Source: Bacteroidota bacterium
GTDB lineage: Bacteria > Bacteroidota > Bacteroidia > Flavobacteriales > Flavobacteriaceae
Reading direction: 5' to 3'
Length of the DNA stretch: 64,000 nt
Assembly (NCBI GenBank): GCA_018335575.1
Contig: JAGXRT010000093.1
Coordinates: 1 to 64,000 of the forward strand
Translations under genes and position numbers: made by a program
The notes under the pieces: model-generated
Told to the model about the DNA's origin: nothing
The model's input: only the letters and a program-made list of their open reading frames with translations
Database searches by the model: none
Shown: piece by piece, positions 44,445-56,196 of the stretch
How positions within the stretch are numbered: position 1 is the first letter of the stretch
Layout of the letters: the number at the start of each line of letters is the position of its first letter

Positions 44445-45908
44445 ATGAAAAAATTAAAAGACATATTATATAATGTTTCCATAAATGAAGTTTATGGATC
44501 TACCGATATTGAAATAAATCAATTAGTCTTTGACACTCGATTGCTAAGTAAGGGCGATGTTTTTATAGCTCAAAAAGGGTGGGTGGTTGATGGTCATTTT
44601 TATATTGAAAAGGCGATAGAAGCTGGAGCACGAGCAATAGTATGTGAGCACAAACCAACGGAGCTACAAAGTCAAATAACCTACGTTGTTGTAAATAACA
44701 GTAGTGACGCATTGGCTTTTATGGCCTCGAATTATTTTAATAATCCTTCCAATAAACTTAAACTCATTGGAATTACAGGTACCAACGGTAAAACAACGGT
44801 GGCTTCGCTCTTATATGAATTATTTCAAAAAGCAGGCTACAATGTGGGATTAATATCAACGGTAGTTAATAAAATAAACCGTAAAGAAATTAAAGCTACG
44901 CATACAACCCCTAATGTGGTGTCGTTAAATGCTTTATTGGATGAAATGGTATATGAGCATGTAGATTTTTGTTTTATGGAAGTTAGTTCACACGGTATCC
45001 ATCAAAAAAGAACACTAGGTCTTCATTTTGCAGGCGGTGTATTTACCAATTTAACGCATGATCATTTAGATTATCATAACTCGTTTGCAGAATATCGCGA
45101 TGTAAAAAAATCATTTTTTGATTCTTTGCCAGAAAGTGCATTTGCCTTAGTAAATGTTGATGATAAAAACGGACTTTATATGATTCAAAATTGCGAGGCC
45201 AAAAAATATACCTATGCCTTAAAATCGAGTGCTGCATATAAAGCTAAAATTATAGAAACACAATTTAACGGTACCTTACTCAACATTAACGGTATTGAAG
45301 TTTGGACCAAATTAATTGGTAGTTTTAATGCTTCAAATTTGTTGGCAATTTATAGTGTTGCTGATTTATTAGGACTTGAAACCATGGAAATACTCCAAAA
45401 ATTAAGTGAAATAAACAGTGTTTCAGGTCGTTTTCAGTTTGATATATCAGAGTCCGGAATTATTACAGTAATTGATTATGCACACACACCTGACGCCTTG
45501 ACTAATGTACTCGAAACCATCAATCAAATTAGAACAGGTAACGAAAAAATAATCACAGTTGTTGGTTGCGGAGGTAACAGAGATAAAGAAAAGCGACCAA
45601 AAATGGGTCATATTGCTACACAGCTCAGCAATCAAACCATATTTACGGCTGATAATCCAAGAAATGAAGATCCCTCTCAAATTATCGTTGAAATGGAGCA
45701 AGGAGTAGAACCTCACAACTCACATAAATACTTAACAATTGTCGATAGAAAATCAGCTATAAAAACAGCGGTTTCATTGGCAAATATGGGCGATATAATT
45801 CTAATCGCAGGGAAAGGACATGAAGTTTATCAGGAAATAAATGGGGAACGAACCTATTTTGATGATCGTGAAACTGTATTGAATTTATTAAAAGAACTTA
45901 AAAAATAA
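44445..45908 (+). CDS. murE: UDP-MurNAc-tripeptide ligase MurE
   Basis: Adds the third stem residue in the cytoplasm. 487 residues with ATP loop [14 protein letters not shown], and DNPRNEDP, the motif typical of meso-diaminopimelate enzymes, so the peptidoglycan is probably DAP-type. I set the start at ATG 44445 (MKKLKDILY); the reading frame also offers TTG at 44433, which adds four residues. Confidence 0.95.
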   Translation: MKKLKDILYNVSINEVYGSTDIEINQLVFDTRLLSKGDVFIAQKGWVVDGHFYIEKAIEAGARAIVCEHKPTELQSQITYVVVNNSSDALAFMASNYFNNPSNKLKLIGITGTNGKTTVASLLYELFQKAGYNVGLISTVVNKINRKEIKATHTTPNVVSLNALLDEMVYEHVDFCFMEVSSHGIHQKRTLGLHFAGGVFTNLTHDHLDYHNSFAEYRDVKKSFFDSLPESAFALVNVDDKNGLYMIQNCEAKKYTYALKSSAAYKAKIIETQFNGTLLNINGIEVWTKLIGSFNASNLLAIYSVADLLGLETMEILQKLSEINSVSGRFQFDISESGIITVIDYAHTPDALTNVLETINQIRTGNEKIITVVGCGGNRDKEKRPKMGHIATQLSNQTIFTADNPRNEDPSQIIVEMEQGVEPHNSHKYLTIVDRKSAIKTAVSLANMGDIILIAGKGHEVYQEINGERTYFDDRETVLNLLKELKK

Positions 45909-45912
45909 CAGC

Positions 45913-47136
45913 ATGTTATATTATTTATTTGATTTTTTAGAGAGAGAATTCGACCTGATTGGTGCAGGCTTATTTCAATACATTTCATTTCGATCGGCGG
46001 CAGCATTTATACTGTCATTATTAATATCAACAATTTACGGTAGACGAATAATTGATTATTTAAGAAAAAAGCAAATAGGTGAATCGGTTAGAGATTTAGG
46101 ACTTGAAGGACAAAAAGAAAAGGCTGGAACCCCAACCATGGGAGGAGTTATCATTATATTGGCCACACTTATTCCGGTTTTTCTTTTTGCAAAGCTCTCC
46201 AATATTTATGTTGTAGCACTAATCATCGCAACTCTATGGATGGGCGCCATTGGTTTTGTAGATGATTATATCAAAATATTTAGAAAAGACAAAGAGGGAC
46301 TTAAAGGCCGATTCAAAATTTTAGGACAAGTAAGCTTAGGAATTATCATTGGAAGTTTGCTTTATTTTCATCCAAATGTAACGATTAAAGAAAAAATCGA
46401 ATACAAATCGGCTCAAACTGAAATTTCGACTACAAAAATGTTTGGAGAAGAAGTAAAAGCGACGAAAACTACGATTCCTTTTTTGAAAAATAACACCTTA
46501 GATTATGCGTATTTCATAAAATTTATTGGTGATGATTATAAAAGTTATGCGTGGATAATTTTTATTCCTTTTGTGATATTAGTGATCACAGCAGTATCAA
46601 ATGGCGCAAATTTAACCGATGGAATCGATGGTCTTGCCGCTGGCTCGTCTGCCATTATTGTTGCAACACTAGGTATTTTCGCCTGGGTTTCGGGTAATAT
46701 AGTGTTTGCTAATTACCTCGATGTGATGTACATACCAAATTCGGGCGAGATGACCATTTTCATAAGTGCATTGGTTGGAGCCCTAATCGGGTTTTTATGG
46801 TACAATACCTATCCGGCACAAGTTTTTATGGGCGATACCGGTAGTTTAACTATTGGTGGTATCATCGCAGTTTTGGCAATTGCAGTTAGAAAAGAATTAC
46901 TGATTCCAATTTTAGCCGGAATCTTCCTGGTTGAAAACGTTTCAGTGATGATGCAAGTGGCTTACTTTAAGTACACTAAGAAAAAATATGGCGAAGGAAG
47001 ACGCATTTTTTTAATGTCACCTTTGCATCATCATTACCAAAAGAAAGGTTATCACGAAAGTAAAATTGTTACACGGTTTTTAATTATTGGGATGATGTTG
47101 GCAGTGTTCACTATTGTAACATTAAAAATTAGATAA
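45913..47136 (+). CDS. mraY: Phospho-MurNAc-pentapeptide transferase MraY
   Basis: Makes lipid I on undecaprenyl phosphate. 407 residues, ten membrane helices; [43 protein letters not shown] and [11 protein letters not shown] loop insert of about 40 residues (Lys/Glu/Thr-rich, about 155-200) makes it longer than the 360 of E. coli; usual in Bacteroidota. Confidence 0.97.
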   Translation: MLYYLFDFLEREFDLIGAGLFQYISFRSAAAFILSLLISTIYGRRIIDYLRKKQIGESVRDLGLEGQKEKAGTPTMGGVIIILATLIPVFLFAKLSNIYVVALIIATLWMGAIGFVDDYIKIFRKDKEGLKGRFKILGQVSLGIIIGSLLYFHPNVTIKEKIEYKSAQTEISTTKMFGEEVKATKTTIPFLKNNTLDYAYFIKFIGDDYKSYAWIIFIPFVILVITAVSNGANLTDGIDGLAAGSSAIIVATLGIFAWVSGNIVFANYLDVMYIPNSGEMTIFISALVGALIGFLWYNTYPAQVFMGDTGSLTIGGIIAVLAIAVRKELLIPILAGIFLVENVSVMMQVAYFKYTKKKYGEGRRIFLMSPLHHHYQKKGYHESKIVTRFLIIGMMLAVFTIVTLKIR

Positions 47137-48470
47137 TGAAGAAAATGGTTGTTTTAGGTGCCGGTGAAAGCGGTGTGGGTACAGCAATTCTAGCTAAAAA
47201 GCAAGGATATGAGGTATTTGTGTCCGATAAAGGCGTCATAACACCGTTTTATAAAAACGTTCTTTTACAAAACGAGATTTTATTTGAAGAAAATCAGCAT
47301 ACAGAATCAAATATTTTAAATGCCGATATAGTGATGAAGAGTCCGGGTATCCCAGACAAAGTTGAAATCATCAAAAAACTAACATCAAAAGGGGTTAAAA
47401 TTATTTCTGAAATTGAATTTGCTTCATGGTTTAGTAAAGCAACTTATGTTGGCATTACCGGTAGTAATGGTAAAACCACCACCACCTTGTTGGTACATCA
47501 TATTCTTAAAAAAGGAGGATTAAATGCTGGTTTGGCCGGAAATATTGGAAAAAGTTTTGCACAACAAATTGCAGAGCAAAATTATGAGGTTTTTGCGCTA
47601 GAAATTAGCAGTTTTCAATTAGACGGTATCGAAAAATTTGCTCCGCATATAGCAATTCTTACCAATATATCGCCCGATCATTTAGATCGTTACGATTATG
47701 ATTTTAATAAATACATCAATTCTAAATTTAGAATAACGATGAACCAAACCGAAAACGATTACTTGATTTATGACGGTGATGATATTGAAATAAACAAATG
47801 GTTAAAAAAACATAAAACCAAAGCTCGCTTACTTCCTTTTTCAATTGTTAAAGAATTAGAGCAAGGAGCTTATTTAAAAAACGACATGATATACATTAAT
47901 ATAGACAAAGAACAATTTACTATGGAAACATCAAAAATTGCAATTCAGGGTAAGCACAACATGAAAAACGCAATGGCTGCAGCAATGGCTTCACACTTAC
48001 TCAAAATTAGAAAATCAACTATTAGAGAAAGCATGGAAGATTTTGAAGGAGCTGAACATCGCTTGGAAAATGTGTTAAAAGTAAATGGAGTTCAATACAT
48101 TAACGATTCTAAAGCGACCAACGTAAATGCAACTTTTTACGCCTTGGAAAGCATGAAAACCCCTACAGTTTGGATTGTTGGGGGTATTGATAAAGGAAAC
48201 GATTACCTAGAATTAATGCCATTTGTGCGCGAAAAAGTTAAGGCTATTGTTTGTTTAGGTGTTGATAATCAAAAAATTATAGAAACATTTGGCAATGTAA
48301 TAGATATCATTGTAGAAACTACTTCAATAAAACAAGCAGTTGCGGAGTCGTACAGATTTGCTGTTAAAGGCGATTCGGTTTTATTATCACCTGCTTGTGC
48401 TAGTTTTGATTTATTTGAGAATTATGAAGACAGAGGCCGTCAATTTAAACAAGCCGTTAGAGAATTATAA
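47136..48470 (+). CDS. murD: UDP-MurNAc-L-alanine:D-glutamate ligase MurD
   Basis: 444 residues. GAGESGVGTAIL at the start, ATP loop GITGSNGKTTTTLL, ALEISSFQLD, NISPDHLDRY and NDSKATN. Adds D-Glu to the stem peptide. Overlaps mraY and ftsW by single bases. Confidence 0.97.
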   Translation: MKKMVVLGAGESGVGTAILAKKQGYEVFVSDKGVITPFYKNVLLQNEILFEENQHTESNILNADIVMKSPGIPDKVEIIKKLTSKGVKIISEIEFASWFSKATYVGITGSNGKTTTTLLVHHILKKGGLNAGLAGNIGKSFAQQIAEQNYEVFALEISSFQLDGIEKFAPHIAILTNISPDHLDRYDYDFNKYINSKFRITMNQTENDYLIYDGDDIEINKWLKKHKTKARLLPFSIVKELEQGAYLKNDMIYINIDKEQFTMETSKIAIQGKHNMKNAMAAAMASHLLKIRKSTIRESMEDFEGAEHRLENVLKVNGVQYINDSKATNVNATFYALESMKTPTVWIVGGIDKGNDYLELMPFVREKVKAIVCLGVDNQKIIETFGNVIDIIVETTSIKQAVAESYRFAVKGDSVLLSPACASFDLFENYEDRGRQFKQAVREL

Positions 48471-49666
48471 TGTCAATACTTTTCAAACATATAAAAGGCG
48501 ATAAAGTTATTTGGGCAATCGTAGCCATGTTAGGGCTGCTTTCGTTTATGCCTATTTATAGTTCAAGCACCAATTTAGTAAACGTAGTTGGATCAAGCTC
48601 ATCTACTTTTGGAATATTGGTAAAGCATGCCTTTTTAATGTTTTCAGGATTCTTAATTCTATTGTTTGTACACAAAATAAATTACAAATATTTCAGCAGT
48701 ATTTCGGTTATTGCTTTGGTAGGTGTTATCTTTTTACTGGTTTACACCTTAACACAGGATACAACTATTGGAGGAGCTTCTGCAAAACGTTGGATTGAAA
48801 TTCCGTTTATCGGGTTGAGTTTTCAAACTTCTTCATTGGCCAATGTGATATTAATGACCTACATAGCCCGATTTTTGGCATTGCACAAAGACAAAGAAAT
48901 TACTTTTAAAGAAAGCTTTAAAACCTTATGGTTGCCAATAATAATTGTTTTAGCCCTTATTGTTCCCGAAAATTTATCAACTTCAGGCTTAATTTTTGTT
49001 ATGGCAATGATGCTGCTTTTTGTTGGGGGTTATCCACTTAGATACTTGATCATCATTGGAGTCACTATTTTAATGTTTTTAACTTTATTCATTGGAATCA
49101 ATAAAGCTTTTCCTGATTTAATGCCCAAAAGCCGGGTTTCAACCTGGATAAGTAGAATAGAAAACTTTAAAAATCCGGATGCCGATGAAGGATATCAGGT
49201 TGAAAAAGCCAAAATTGCCATTGCTACGGGATTAGAACCAACCGGACCTGGTAAAAGTGTACAAAAAAACTTTTTACCCCAATCTTCATCCGATTTTATT
49301 TTTGCCATAATCATTGAAGAATTTGGCATCATATTGTGGCTTCCAATAATATTATTATACATATTATTATTAATTCGATTTATTGTAAACGCACAGAAAG
49401 CACCCTCAACATTTGGAACTTTGATGGTTATAGGAGTTGGCTTTCCTATCATTTTTCAGGCGATATTAAACATGATGGTTGCCGTTAACTTAATACCTGT
49501 AACCGGACAAAATTTACCACTTATCAGTAGCGGTGGAACATCAATCTGGATGATTAGTTTGGCTATAGGTATGATATTAAGTGTAAGCGCTGCCAGAGAA
49601 AGGGAAGAAGCGAATCTAGCTGAAGAAAATACTGAAGAAAATCAAACAGCAATAGAAACTGCATGA
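48470..49666 (+). CDS. ftsW: Septal glycosyltransferase FtsW
   Basis: 398 residues, SEDS family, about ten membrane helices. Motifs: [22 protein letters not shown], the loop [16 protein letters not shown]-like stretch with [11 protein letters not shown]-like [12 protein letters not shown], and ISSGGTS near the end. Polymerises septal glycan with FtsI. Acidic C-terminal tail rich in Glu. Stop overlaps the murG start (ATGA). Confidence 0.95.
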   Translation: MSILFKHIKGDKVIWAIVAMLGLLSFMPIYSSSTNLVNVVGSSSSTFGILVKHAFLMFSGFLILLFVHKINYKYFSSISVIALVGVIFLLVYTLTQDTTIGGASAKRWIEIPFIGLSFQTSSLANVILMTYIARFLALHKDKEITFKESFKTLWLPIIIVLALIVPENLSTSGLIFVMAMMLLFVGGYPLRYLIIIGVTILMFLTLFIGINKAFPDLMPKSRVSTWISRIENFKNPDADEGYQVEKAKIAIATGLEPTGPGKSVQKNFLPQSSSDFIFAIIIEEFGIILWLPIILLYILLLIRFIVNAQKAPSTFGTLMVIGVGFPIIFQAILNMMVAVNLIPVTGQNLPLISSGGTSIWMISLAIGMILSVSAAREREEANLAEENTEENQTAIETA

Positions 49667-50754
49667 GTAAGTCAGTAAACATATTATTGAGTGGCGGCGG
49701 CACAGGTGGTCATATTTATCCTGCTATATCAATTGCCAATGAATTGAAAAAGCGATTTAAAGACGCTCAGTTTTTATTTGTTGGTGCGAACAACAGAATG
49801 GAAATGGAAAAAGTACCTCAGGCCGGTTACGCTATAAAAGGTCTTTGGATTTCTGGTATTCAACGCAAACTTACTATTGATAATTTGATGTTTCCAGTTA
49901 AGTTGATTTCCAGTTGTTGGAATGCCTATAAAATTATAAAATCATTTAAACCGTCGGTAGTAATTGGTACTGGGGGATTTGCCAGCGGACCAACACTATT
50001 AGTAGCCAATTGGTTAAAAATTCCCACGCTAATTCAAGAGCAAAACTCTTATCCAGGGATCACCAATAAAATTGCTGCTAAAAAGACAGCTAAAATTTGT
50101 GTGGCTTACGATGGTATGGAAACCTATTTTCCTGCTGATAAAATTATCAAAACTGGTAATCCAGTTAGAAGCGATTTATTACATGTTACTAATTGCCGAG
50201 AAGAAGCTCAAGCTTATTTTAAACTTGATGCAAATATGAAAACCCTGTTGGTTTTAGGTGGAAGTTTGGGAGCAAGAGCCATTAATAAATTAGTCGAAAA
50301 CAATTTAGAGTTGTTTGTTTCCAATCAAATTCAGGTAATTTGGCAAACAGGAAAGTTATATTTTGAAGAGTACAAGAAATACGATGCTACTAAAGCTGTT
50401 CAAACTCATGCCTTTATCAATCAAATGAACTTTGCCTACGCTGCAGCCGATTTTATTATCAGTAGAGCAGGTGCCAGTTCAATATCAGAATTATGTATTG
50501 TTGCAAAACCAACCATTTTTATACCATCTCCCAATGTTGCAGAAGACCATCAAACAAAAAATGCTAAATCAATTGTTGATAAGAATGCTGCACTAATGGT
50601 ATCTGAAAAAAATATTGAGAATTTTGAAAATGTGTTTTTATCGGTTATAAAAGATGATACCAAGCAAAAGGATTTAAGCTTAAAAATGAAATCATTGGCA
50701 CAGCCAAATGCAACCAATGCTATTGTTAATGAAATTGAAAAACTTATTAAATAA
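49663..50754 (+). CDS. murG: Lipid II synthase MurG
   Basis: 363 residues. [11 protein letters not shown] for phospholipid/diphosphate contact, [18 protein letters not shown] and [11 protein letters not shown] for UDP-GlcNAc. Adds GlcNAc to lipid I at the inner membrane face. Directly abuts murC. Confidence 0.97.
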   Translation: MSKSVNILLSGGGTGGHIYPAISIANELKKRFKDAQFLFVGANNRMEMEKVPQAGYAIKGLWISGIQRKLTIDNLMFPVKLISSCWNAYKIIKSFKPSVVIGTGGFASGPTLLVANWLKIPTLIQEQNSYPGITNKIAAKKTAKICVAYDGMETYFPADKIIKTGNPVRSDLLHVTNCREEAQAYFKLDANMKTLLVLGGSLGARAINKLVENNLELFVSNQIQVIWQTGKLYFEEYKKYDATKAVQTHAFINQMNFAYAAADFIISRAGASSISELCIVAKPTIFIPSPNVAEDHQTKNAKSIVDKNAALMVSEKNIENFENVFLSVIKDDTKQKDLSLKMKSLAQPNATNAIVNEIEKLIK

Positions 50755-52101
50755 ATGAATTTAAGTGCTATACATAACGTTTATTTTATTGGCATCGGTG
50801 GTATAGGGATGAGTGCCTTGGCACGCTACTTCAAAATAAATGGCAAAAATGTTGCCGGTTATGATCGCGTATCGTCTGATGTTATTACCGCTTTGCAATC
50901 CATTGGAATTGACATTCATTTTTCTGATTCAATTGATGAAATACCTAAGTATTATTTTAATCAAAAAGAAACATTGGTAATTTACACACCAGCCATTCCA
51001 AAAAATCACAGTGAACTAAATTTCTTTAAAAACAATGATTATTATGTTTTTAAACGTGCTCAAATATTAGGGCTGATTACGGCTAATACCTATTGTTTTG
51101 CGGTTGCCGGAACACATGGTAAAACCACCACATCAAGCATGTTGGGTCATATTTTAAAAGAGTGTGGTGTTAATGCAACTTCATTTTTAGGCGGAATTGC
51201 AGAAAATTATAATTCGAATTTAATTCTAGGAGGAGATGAGGTTACCGTGGTTGAGGCCGATGAATTTGACCGTTCATTTTTACAACTTTCACCAAATATA
51301 GCTTGTGTTACTTCAATGGATGCTGATCATTTGGATATATACGGTGCTCATGATGCGCTTGAATTAAGCTTTAAAGAGTTTGCTGAAAAAGTCAGCGACA
51401 AGCTATTTGTTTGTAAAGGTTTACCGCTTAATGGGCTTACGTATGGTATCGAAAATAATGCTGATTACAAGGTTGAAAACCTGCAGATCATTAACGGAAC
51501 GTATTCATTTGATGTACAAACACCATCAGAAACAATCAAAGGGATTGAACTAAATTTACCAGGTCGGCACAATGTACTCAATGCAGTTGCCGCTCTTTCG
51601 ATGGCTAATTTTTACGGAGTTTCGTTGGATCAAATAAAAAATGCTATCAAATCATTTAAAGGAGTACAGAGACGATTTTCTTATAAAATTAAAACCAAAA
51701 ATTTGGTTTTAATCGATGATTATGCACATCATCCTACAGAAATAAATGCATTGGCACATTCGGTTAAGGAATTGTATCCAACAAAAAAAAATGTAGGTAT
51801 TTTTCAACCACATTTATTCAGCAGAACACGAGATTTTGTTGAAGAATTTGCGAAAAGTTTAGCGCAATTCGACGAAATAATTTTATTGGATATTTATCCA
51901 GCCAGAGAACTGCCTATAGAAGGAGTAAGCTCTGAATGGCTATTGAGTAAAATTGAAAATACCAATAAAAAACTGGTTTCAAAAGATCAATTGGTGCCAG
52001 CAATAAAACAGGCCAATGCAGAAGTTGTAGTAATGATTGGAGCAGGAGATATTGGTGAATTGGTAGAAAATGTTAAAAATCAATTGCTTAAAAATGATTA
52101 G
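50755..52101 (+). CDS. murC: UDP-MurNAc:L-alanine ligase MurC
   Basis: 448 residues. GIGGIGMSALARY nucleotide loop, ATP loop GTHGKTTTSSML, VEADEFDRSFL, and DDYAHHPTEI. First amino-acid ligase of the wall precursor. Overlaps ftsQ by 8 nt (ATGATTAG). Confidence 0.97.
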   Translation: MNLSAIHNVYFIGIGGIGMSALARYFKINGKNVAGYDRVSSDVITALQSIGIDIHFSDSIDEIPKYYFNQKETLVIYTPAIPKNHSELNFFKNNDYYVFKRAQILGLITANTYCFAVAGTHGKTTTSSMLGHILKECGVNATSFLGGIAENYNSNLILGGDEVTVVEADEFDRSFLQLSPNIACVTSMDADHLDIYGAHDALELSFKEFAEKVSDKLFVCKGLPLNGLTYGIENNADYKVENLQIINGTYSFDVQTPSETIKGIELNLPGRHNVLNAVAALSMANFYGVSLDQIKNAIKSFKGVQRRFSYKIKTKNLVLIDDYAHHPTEINALAHSVKELYPTKKNVGIFQPHLFSRTRDFVEEFAKSLAQFDEIILLDIYPARELPIEGVSSEWLLSKIENTNKKLVSKDQLVPAIKQANAEVVVMIGAGDIGELVENVKNQLLKND

Positions 52102-52834
52102 AAAAGTGTTCACATATTTCAAAATTGTATTGCTAACAGCTTTAGTAATTTTCTTATATGGATTTGCATCTGAACGCAATGAACACAAAAAAGTTACTCA
52201 ACTTTTAATAGAGTTTGAAGATGGAGAAAATAAGTATATGAATTTGCAAATGGTTAATAAGTTGTTAATACAAAATTCAAAAACTGCTTTAAAACAACCA
52301 AAATCTGTTATAGATTTACACAGTTTGGAACAGTCTGTTTTGAAACATCCGATGGTTCAAGATGTCCAGATTTCATTGACAATTGAAGGTAATTTAAAGG
52401 CAAAAGTAAAACAACGTAAGCCTATAGCAAGAGTAAAAATTGAAGATCAATCATACTATATTGATACTCAAGGAAAGAGCATGCCGTTGTCAGAATTACA
52501 TTCAGCACGTGTGCCTATAATTACTGGAGAATTAATCAATGAAAACTTAAGAGAAATTCAATATTTGATTGAAAAAATTTCAAACAATGAATTTTTAAGT
52601 AAAAATATAGTGGGAGTTCATCGTTTTAAAAACAATGAATATGAACTTTATAGTAGGATTGAAGATTATGTTATAGAATTAGGAACTGTTTCAAAAGTTG
52701 ATGAAAAATTTAAAAACTTAGAAGCATTTTATAAAAAAGCAGCACAAGATAGTCTATTAAACAAGTATAGTAGAATAAATATTAAATACCACAAACAAGT
52801 AATTTGTACAAAAAAAGAGGATTATGGAGTATAA
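52094..52834 (+). CDS. ftsQ: Cell-division protein FtsQ-like
   Basis: About 246 residues: membrane helix near residues 7-24, then periplasmic part with a POTRA-like stretch (HPMVQDVQISLTIEGNLKAKVKQRKPIARV) and a C-terminal domain. Links the cytoplasmic ring to FtsL/B and FtsWI. I use ATG at 52094 (MIRKVFTYFK) over the upstream ATG 52070, which would overlap murC by 32 nt. Overlaps ftsA by 11 nt. Confidence 0.9.
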   Translation: MIRKVFTYFKIVLLTALVIFLYGFASERNEHKKVTQLLIEFEDGENKYMNLQMVNKLLIQNSKTALKQPKSVIDLHSLEQSVLKHPMVQDVQISLTIEGNLKAKVKQRKPIARVKIEDQSYYIDTQGKSMPLSELHSARVPIITGELINENLREIQYLIEKISNNEFLSKNIVGVHRFKNNEYELYSRIEDYVIELGTVSKVDEKFKNLEAFYKKAAQDSLLNKYSRINIKYHKQVICTKKEDYGV

Positions 52835-54203
52835 TGAAATATCGGTAGGTTTAGATATTGGTACAACCAAAATAGTTGCATTAATTGGCCGTAAAAATGA
52901 ATACGGTAAAATTGAAATATTAGGAACCGGTAAAGCTAAAAGTTTAGGAGTACACCGAGGCGTTGTAAGCAATATAACCCAAACAATCCAATCAATTCAA
53001 GAAGCGGTAGATGAAGCTGTTGTGGTATCAAAAGTAAAGATAAAAAGTGCAGTTGTTGGTATTGCTGGTCAACACATCAGAAGTATTCAGCACAGTGATT
53101 ATATAACCAGACCAAACGCTGATGAGGTTATTACAGATGATGATATAGAAAGACTCATCAATCAAGTAAGAAAATTAGTCATGTTGCCTGGTGAAGAAAT
53201 TGTACACGTATTACCACAGGAATACAAAGTTGATAGCCAGCCAGAAATAAAGGAGCCGGTAGGTATGTTTGGTGGTAGAGTAGAAGCAAAATTCCATGTG
53301 GTTTTAGGTCAAACCGGATCTATTAACAATGTTGGAAAATGCATTAAAAGTGCAGGTATTGATTTAGCCGATATTACCCTTGAGCCACTTGCATCGGCTG
53401 ACGCTGTTTTGAGTCAGGAAGAAAAAGAAGCGGGTGTTGCTTTAATAGATATTGGAGGAGGCACAACAGATTTAGCGATCTTTAAAGATGGCATTATAAG
53501 ACATACAGCCGTAATTCCGTTCGGTGGAAATGTAATAACAGAAGACATTAAAGAGGGTTGTTCAATTATTGAAAAACAAGCAGAATCCTTAAAAATTAAA
53601 TTTGGGTCTGCTTGGCCAGGCGAAAATAAAGAAAATGAAATTGTATCAATACCCGGTTTAAGAGGTCGTGATCCAAAAGAAATTACACTTAAAACCCTTT
53701 CAAAAATTATTCATTCGCGAGTAATGGAGATTATAGAACAGGTATTTAAAGAAATTAAAAACTACGGACACGAAGAACCTAAAAAGAAACTTATCGCCGG
53801 AATTGTATTGACAGGTGGTGGCGCACAACTTAAGCATATTAAGCAATTGGTAGAATACGTTACCGGTATGGATACGCGTATCGGATATCCAAATGAACAT
53901 TTGGCAGGCGATTCTGATGAAGCGTTATCAAGTCCGATTTTTGCGACATCAGTAGGTCTTTTAATGAAAGGTTTAAATTCTAAAAACAAATATTCAGGAG
54001 ATTTTGTTGAAGTTGATGGCAAAGTTGTAGAAAATGATGTGCGTTTTGAGCCTAAAATAACTACAGAACTTGAACATGAAGAAAAGGCAAAAGAAGTTGT
54101 TGTAGCTGCAACAAAAGAAGAAGAGAAAGTAGATTCAAATAAAAAGAACTTTATGGAACGTTGGTTTGATAAATTCAAAGATTTTTTAGATAAAGCAGAA
54201 TAA
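52824..54203 (+). CDS. ftsA: Cell-division actin-like protein FtsA
   Basis: 459 residues, actin fold with GLDIGTTKIVALIG, DIGGGTTDLAIF and VLTGGGAQLKH. Anchors FtsZ to the membrane. The C-terminus has a Glu/Lys-rich linker (about 395-440) then MERWFDKFKDFLD, an amphipathic helix suited to membrane targeting. Confidence 0.97.
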   Translation: MEYNEISVGLDIGTTKIVALIGRKNEYGKIEILGTGKAKSLGVHRGVVSNITQTIQSIQEAVDEAVVVSKVKIKSAVVGIAGQHIRSIQHSDYITRPNADEVITDDDIERLINQVRKLVMLPGEEIVHVLPQEYKVDSQPEIKEPVGMFGGRVEAKFHVVLGQTGSINNVGKCIKSAGIDLADITLEPLASADAVLSQEEKEAGVALIDIGGGTTDLAIFKDGIIRHTAVIPFGGNVITEDIKEGCSIIEKQAESLKIKFGSAWPGENKENEIVSIPGLRGRDPKEITLKTLSKIIHSRVMEIIEQVFKEIKNYGHEEPKKKLIAGIVLTGGGAQLKHIKQLVEYVTGMDTRIGYPNEHLAGDSDEALSSPIFATSVGLLMKGLNSKNKYSGDFVEVDGKVVENDVRFEPKITTELEHEEKAKEVVVAATKEEEKVDSNKKNFMERWFDKFKDFLDKAE

Positions 54204-54215
54204 AAAGAAATAGTT

Positions 54216-56114
54216 ATGAGCAGTACAAATTTTAACAACATCAATTTTGATTTACCAAAGAATAATTCGAATGTAATTAAAGTTATTGGCGTTGGAGGCG
54301 GAGGTAGCAATGCGGTAAATCACATGTTTGAACAAGGATTAATAGGTGTAGATTTCGTAATTTGTAATACAGATGCACAAGCACTCCAAAACAGTAAAGT
54401 TCCTAATAAAATTCAATTAGGAGTATCGTTAACAGAAGGTTTGGGAGCTGGTGCAAATCCTGATATAGGAGAACAAGCTGCTTTAGAAAGTGTTAATGAA
54501 ATAAAAAATTTGTTAAGTTCAAATGCAAAAATGGTTTTTATTACTGCTGGTATGGGCGGAGGAACCGGTACAGGTGCTGCTCCTGTAATTGCTCAAATTG
54601 CACGTGAACTGGATTTATTAACAATTGGTATTGTAACTATTCCTTTTAGTTTTGAAGGAAAAACCAGAAATGATCAAGCGTTAAAAGGTGTTGAAACATT
54701 GCGTCAATACGTTGATTCATTGATAATTATAAATAATAATAAACTTAGAGAAGTATACGGAAACTTAGGATTCAAAGCCGGATTTTCAAAAGCAGATGAA
54801 GTATTGTCTACAGCAGCAAGAGGAATTGCTCAGGTTATTACACATCATTATACTCAAAATATTGATTTAAGAGATGCTAAAACTGTTTTAGCTAATAGCG
54901 GCACTGCTATAATGGGTTCGGCATTTGCTGCAGGGAAAAACAGAGCGCAAGATTGTATAATTAAAGCCTTAGATTCTCCTTTGCTTAATGATAATAAAAT
55001 TACTGGAGCAAAAAATGTGTTGCTTTTAATAGTTTCAGGTAAGGAAGAGATTACCATAGATGAAATTAGCGAAATAAATGAGTACATTCAAACTGAATCA
55101 AAAAGCAATGTAAACATAATTATGGGTGTTGGAGAAGATGAATCTTTAGGTGATTCTATTGCTGTAACTGTAATTGCTACCGGATTTAATAAAGATCAGC
55201 AATCAGAAATTGTCACTGGCGAAACATCAAGAATAATTCATGTGCTGGATAATGAACAAGAAAGTAAGCACGAATTAAAACCTAATGTAACTATCAAGCC
55301 CAAATACGAGAGTCCAATATTAAAATTTTCTCTTGAAGATGAGATAGCAGAAGAAACCAAAAAAAAAGTTGAAGAACCTATCTTAAACGAATTGATTAAA
55401 ACTAATGAAACAATTGAAAACATTAATGTTGTTTATGAGTTAATTGAGACTGATGAAGATGAAGAGCAAGAAGAGTCATTTGTTTTTCTTCCGTTAGATG
55501 TTGAAGAAGACGATGAAGATGAGGTTTTTGATAATGAAATATATGACGATGAAGTTCAAACAAGTATAGTATTTGATTTTCCAATAACTCCTAAAAAAGA
55601 AGAAAAAGAAAAACCAATTGCTGAACATATTCAAAACCTCGATATCAACGAATATGACGAAGTAAAATCTTCTGAAAATAATGATGCAGAAATTATTCAT
55701 TATAGTCTAGAAGATTATATTGAATTAGAAGAGCAATTAGAAGCATCTAAAAGCCCTTCTATAGATGATGGTATATGTCTTGAGGTAAGGACTAATACGG
55801 CTGCAATAGATAACTCTTTTGATATCGATTCTAAAGAAGTTTCTCCATTAAATCTTACCATTAAAGAACTTCAAAAACGAGCGCAAGATCGAAAGGAAAA
55901 AATGAAAGATTGGAATTACAAGTTTCACAATCATCACAATCAAAATATAGATGAACTAGAAAAAGAACCAGCTTATAAAAGAAGAGGCATTGAAATAAAT
56001 ACGCAAAATTATTCATCAGACCATAATCACTCTAACACTTCTATAAGTTTAGACAGCAATAATGAACTGAAAATAAGAACTAATAATTCGTTTTTACATG
56101 ATAATGTAGATTAA
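54216..56114 (+). CDS. ftsZ: Cell-division tubulin FtsZ with long acidic linker
   Basis: 632 residues. GTPase core (about 1-325) with [13 protein letters not shown], tubulin signature [11 protein letters not shown] and [11 protein letters not shown]. Then a linker of roughly 280 residues, rich in Asp and Glu, and a conserved C-terminal peptide ending [11 protein letters not shown]. coli FtsZ is 383 residues; the difference is the linker. Last gene of the dcw cluster. Confidence 0.97.
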   Translation: MSSTNFNNINFDLPKNNSNVIKVIGVGGGGSNAVNHMFEQGLIGVDFVICNTDAQALQNSKVPNKIQLGVSLTEGLGAGANPDIGEQAALESVNEIKNLLSSNAKMVFITAGMGGGTGTGAAPVIAQIARELDLLTIGIVTIPFSFEGKTRNDQALKGVETLRQYVDSLIIINNNKLREVYGNLGFKAGFSKADEVLSTAARGIAQVITHHYTQNIDLRDAKTVLANSGTAIMGSAFAAGKNRAQDCIIKALDSPLLNDNKITGAKNVLLLIVSGKEEITIDEISEINEYIQTESKSNVNIIMGVGEDESLGDSIAVTVIATGFNKDQQSEIVTGETSRIIHVLDNEQESKHELKPNVTIKPKYESPILKFSLEDEIAEETKKKVEEPILNELIKTNETIENINVVYELIETDEDEEQEESFVFLPLDVEEDDEDEVFDNEIYDDEVQTSIVFDFPITPKKEEKEKPIAEHIQNLDINEYDEVKSSENNDAEIIHYSLEDYIELEEQLEASKSPSIDDGICLEVRTNTAAIDNSFDIDSKEVSPLNLTIKELQKRAQDRKEKMKDWNYKFHNHHNQNIDELEKEPAYKRRGIEINTQNYSSDHNHSNTSISLDSNNELKIRTNNSFLHDNVD

Positions 56115-56130
56115 CTCCAAAAGTGTATAT

Positions 56131-56172
56131 GAACTCGAAGGAAACTCCCCCGTTTCTTTCGAGTTCTTTTTT
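56131..56172 (+). terminator. Terminator of the dcw cluster
   Basis: 15-bp stem GAACTCGAAGGAAAC/GTTTCTTTCGAGTTC with one G-T pair, loop TCCCCC, then six T. Confidence 0.92.
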
Positions 56173-56173
56173 A

Positions 56174-56181
56174 TATATTTG
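56174..56181 (+). promoter_or_regulatory. -7 element for yqeY and tRNA-Arg
   Basis: TATATTTG, exact match, placed right behind the T run of the ftsZ terminator; predicted start about 12 nt before the ATG at 56197. Confidence 0.55.
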
Positions 56182-56196
56182 CCAAAAATATTTATT

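Noticed and set aside
53762-54310. Open frame of 182 codons on the minus strand opposite ftsA and the start of ftsZ
   Set aside because: Composition is Ser/Phe/Leu-rich without motif, it lies wholly opposite well-identified genes, and no promoter or start context supports it.
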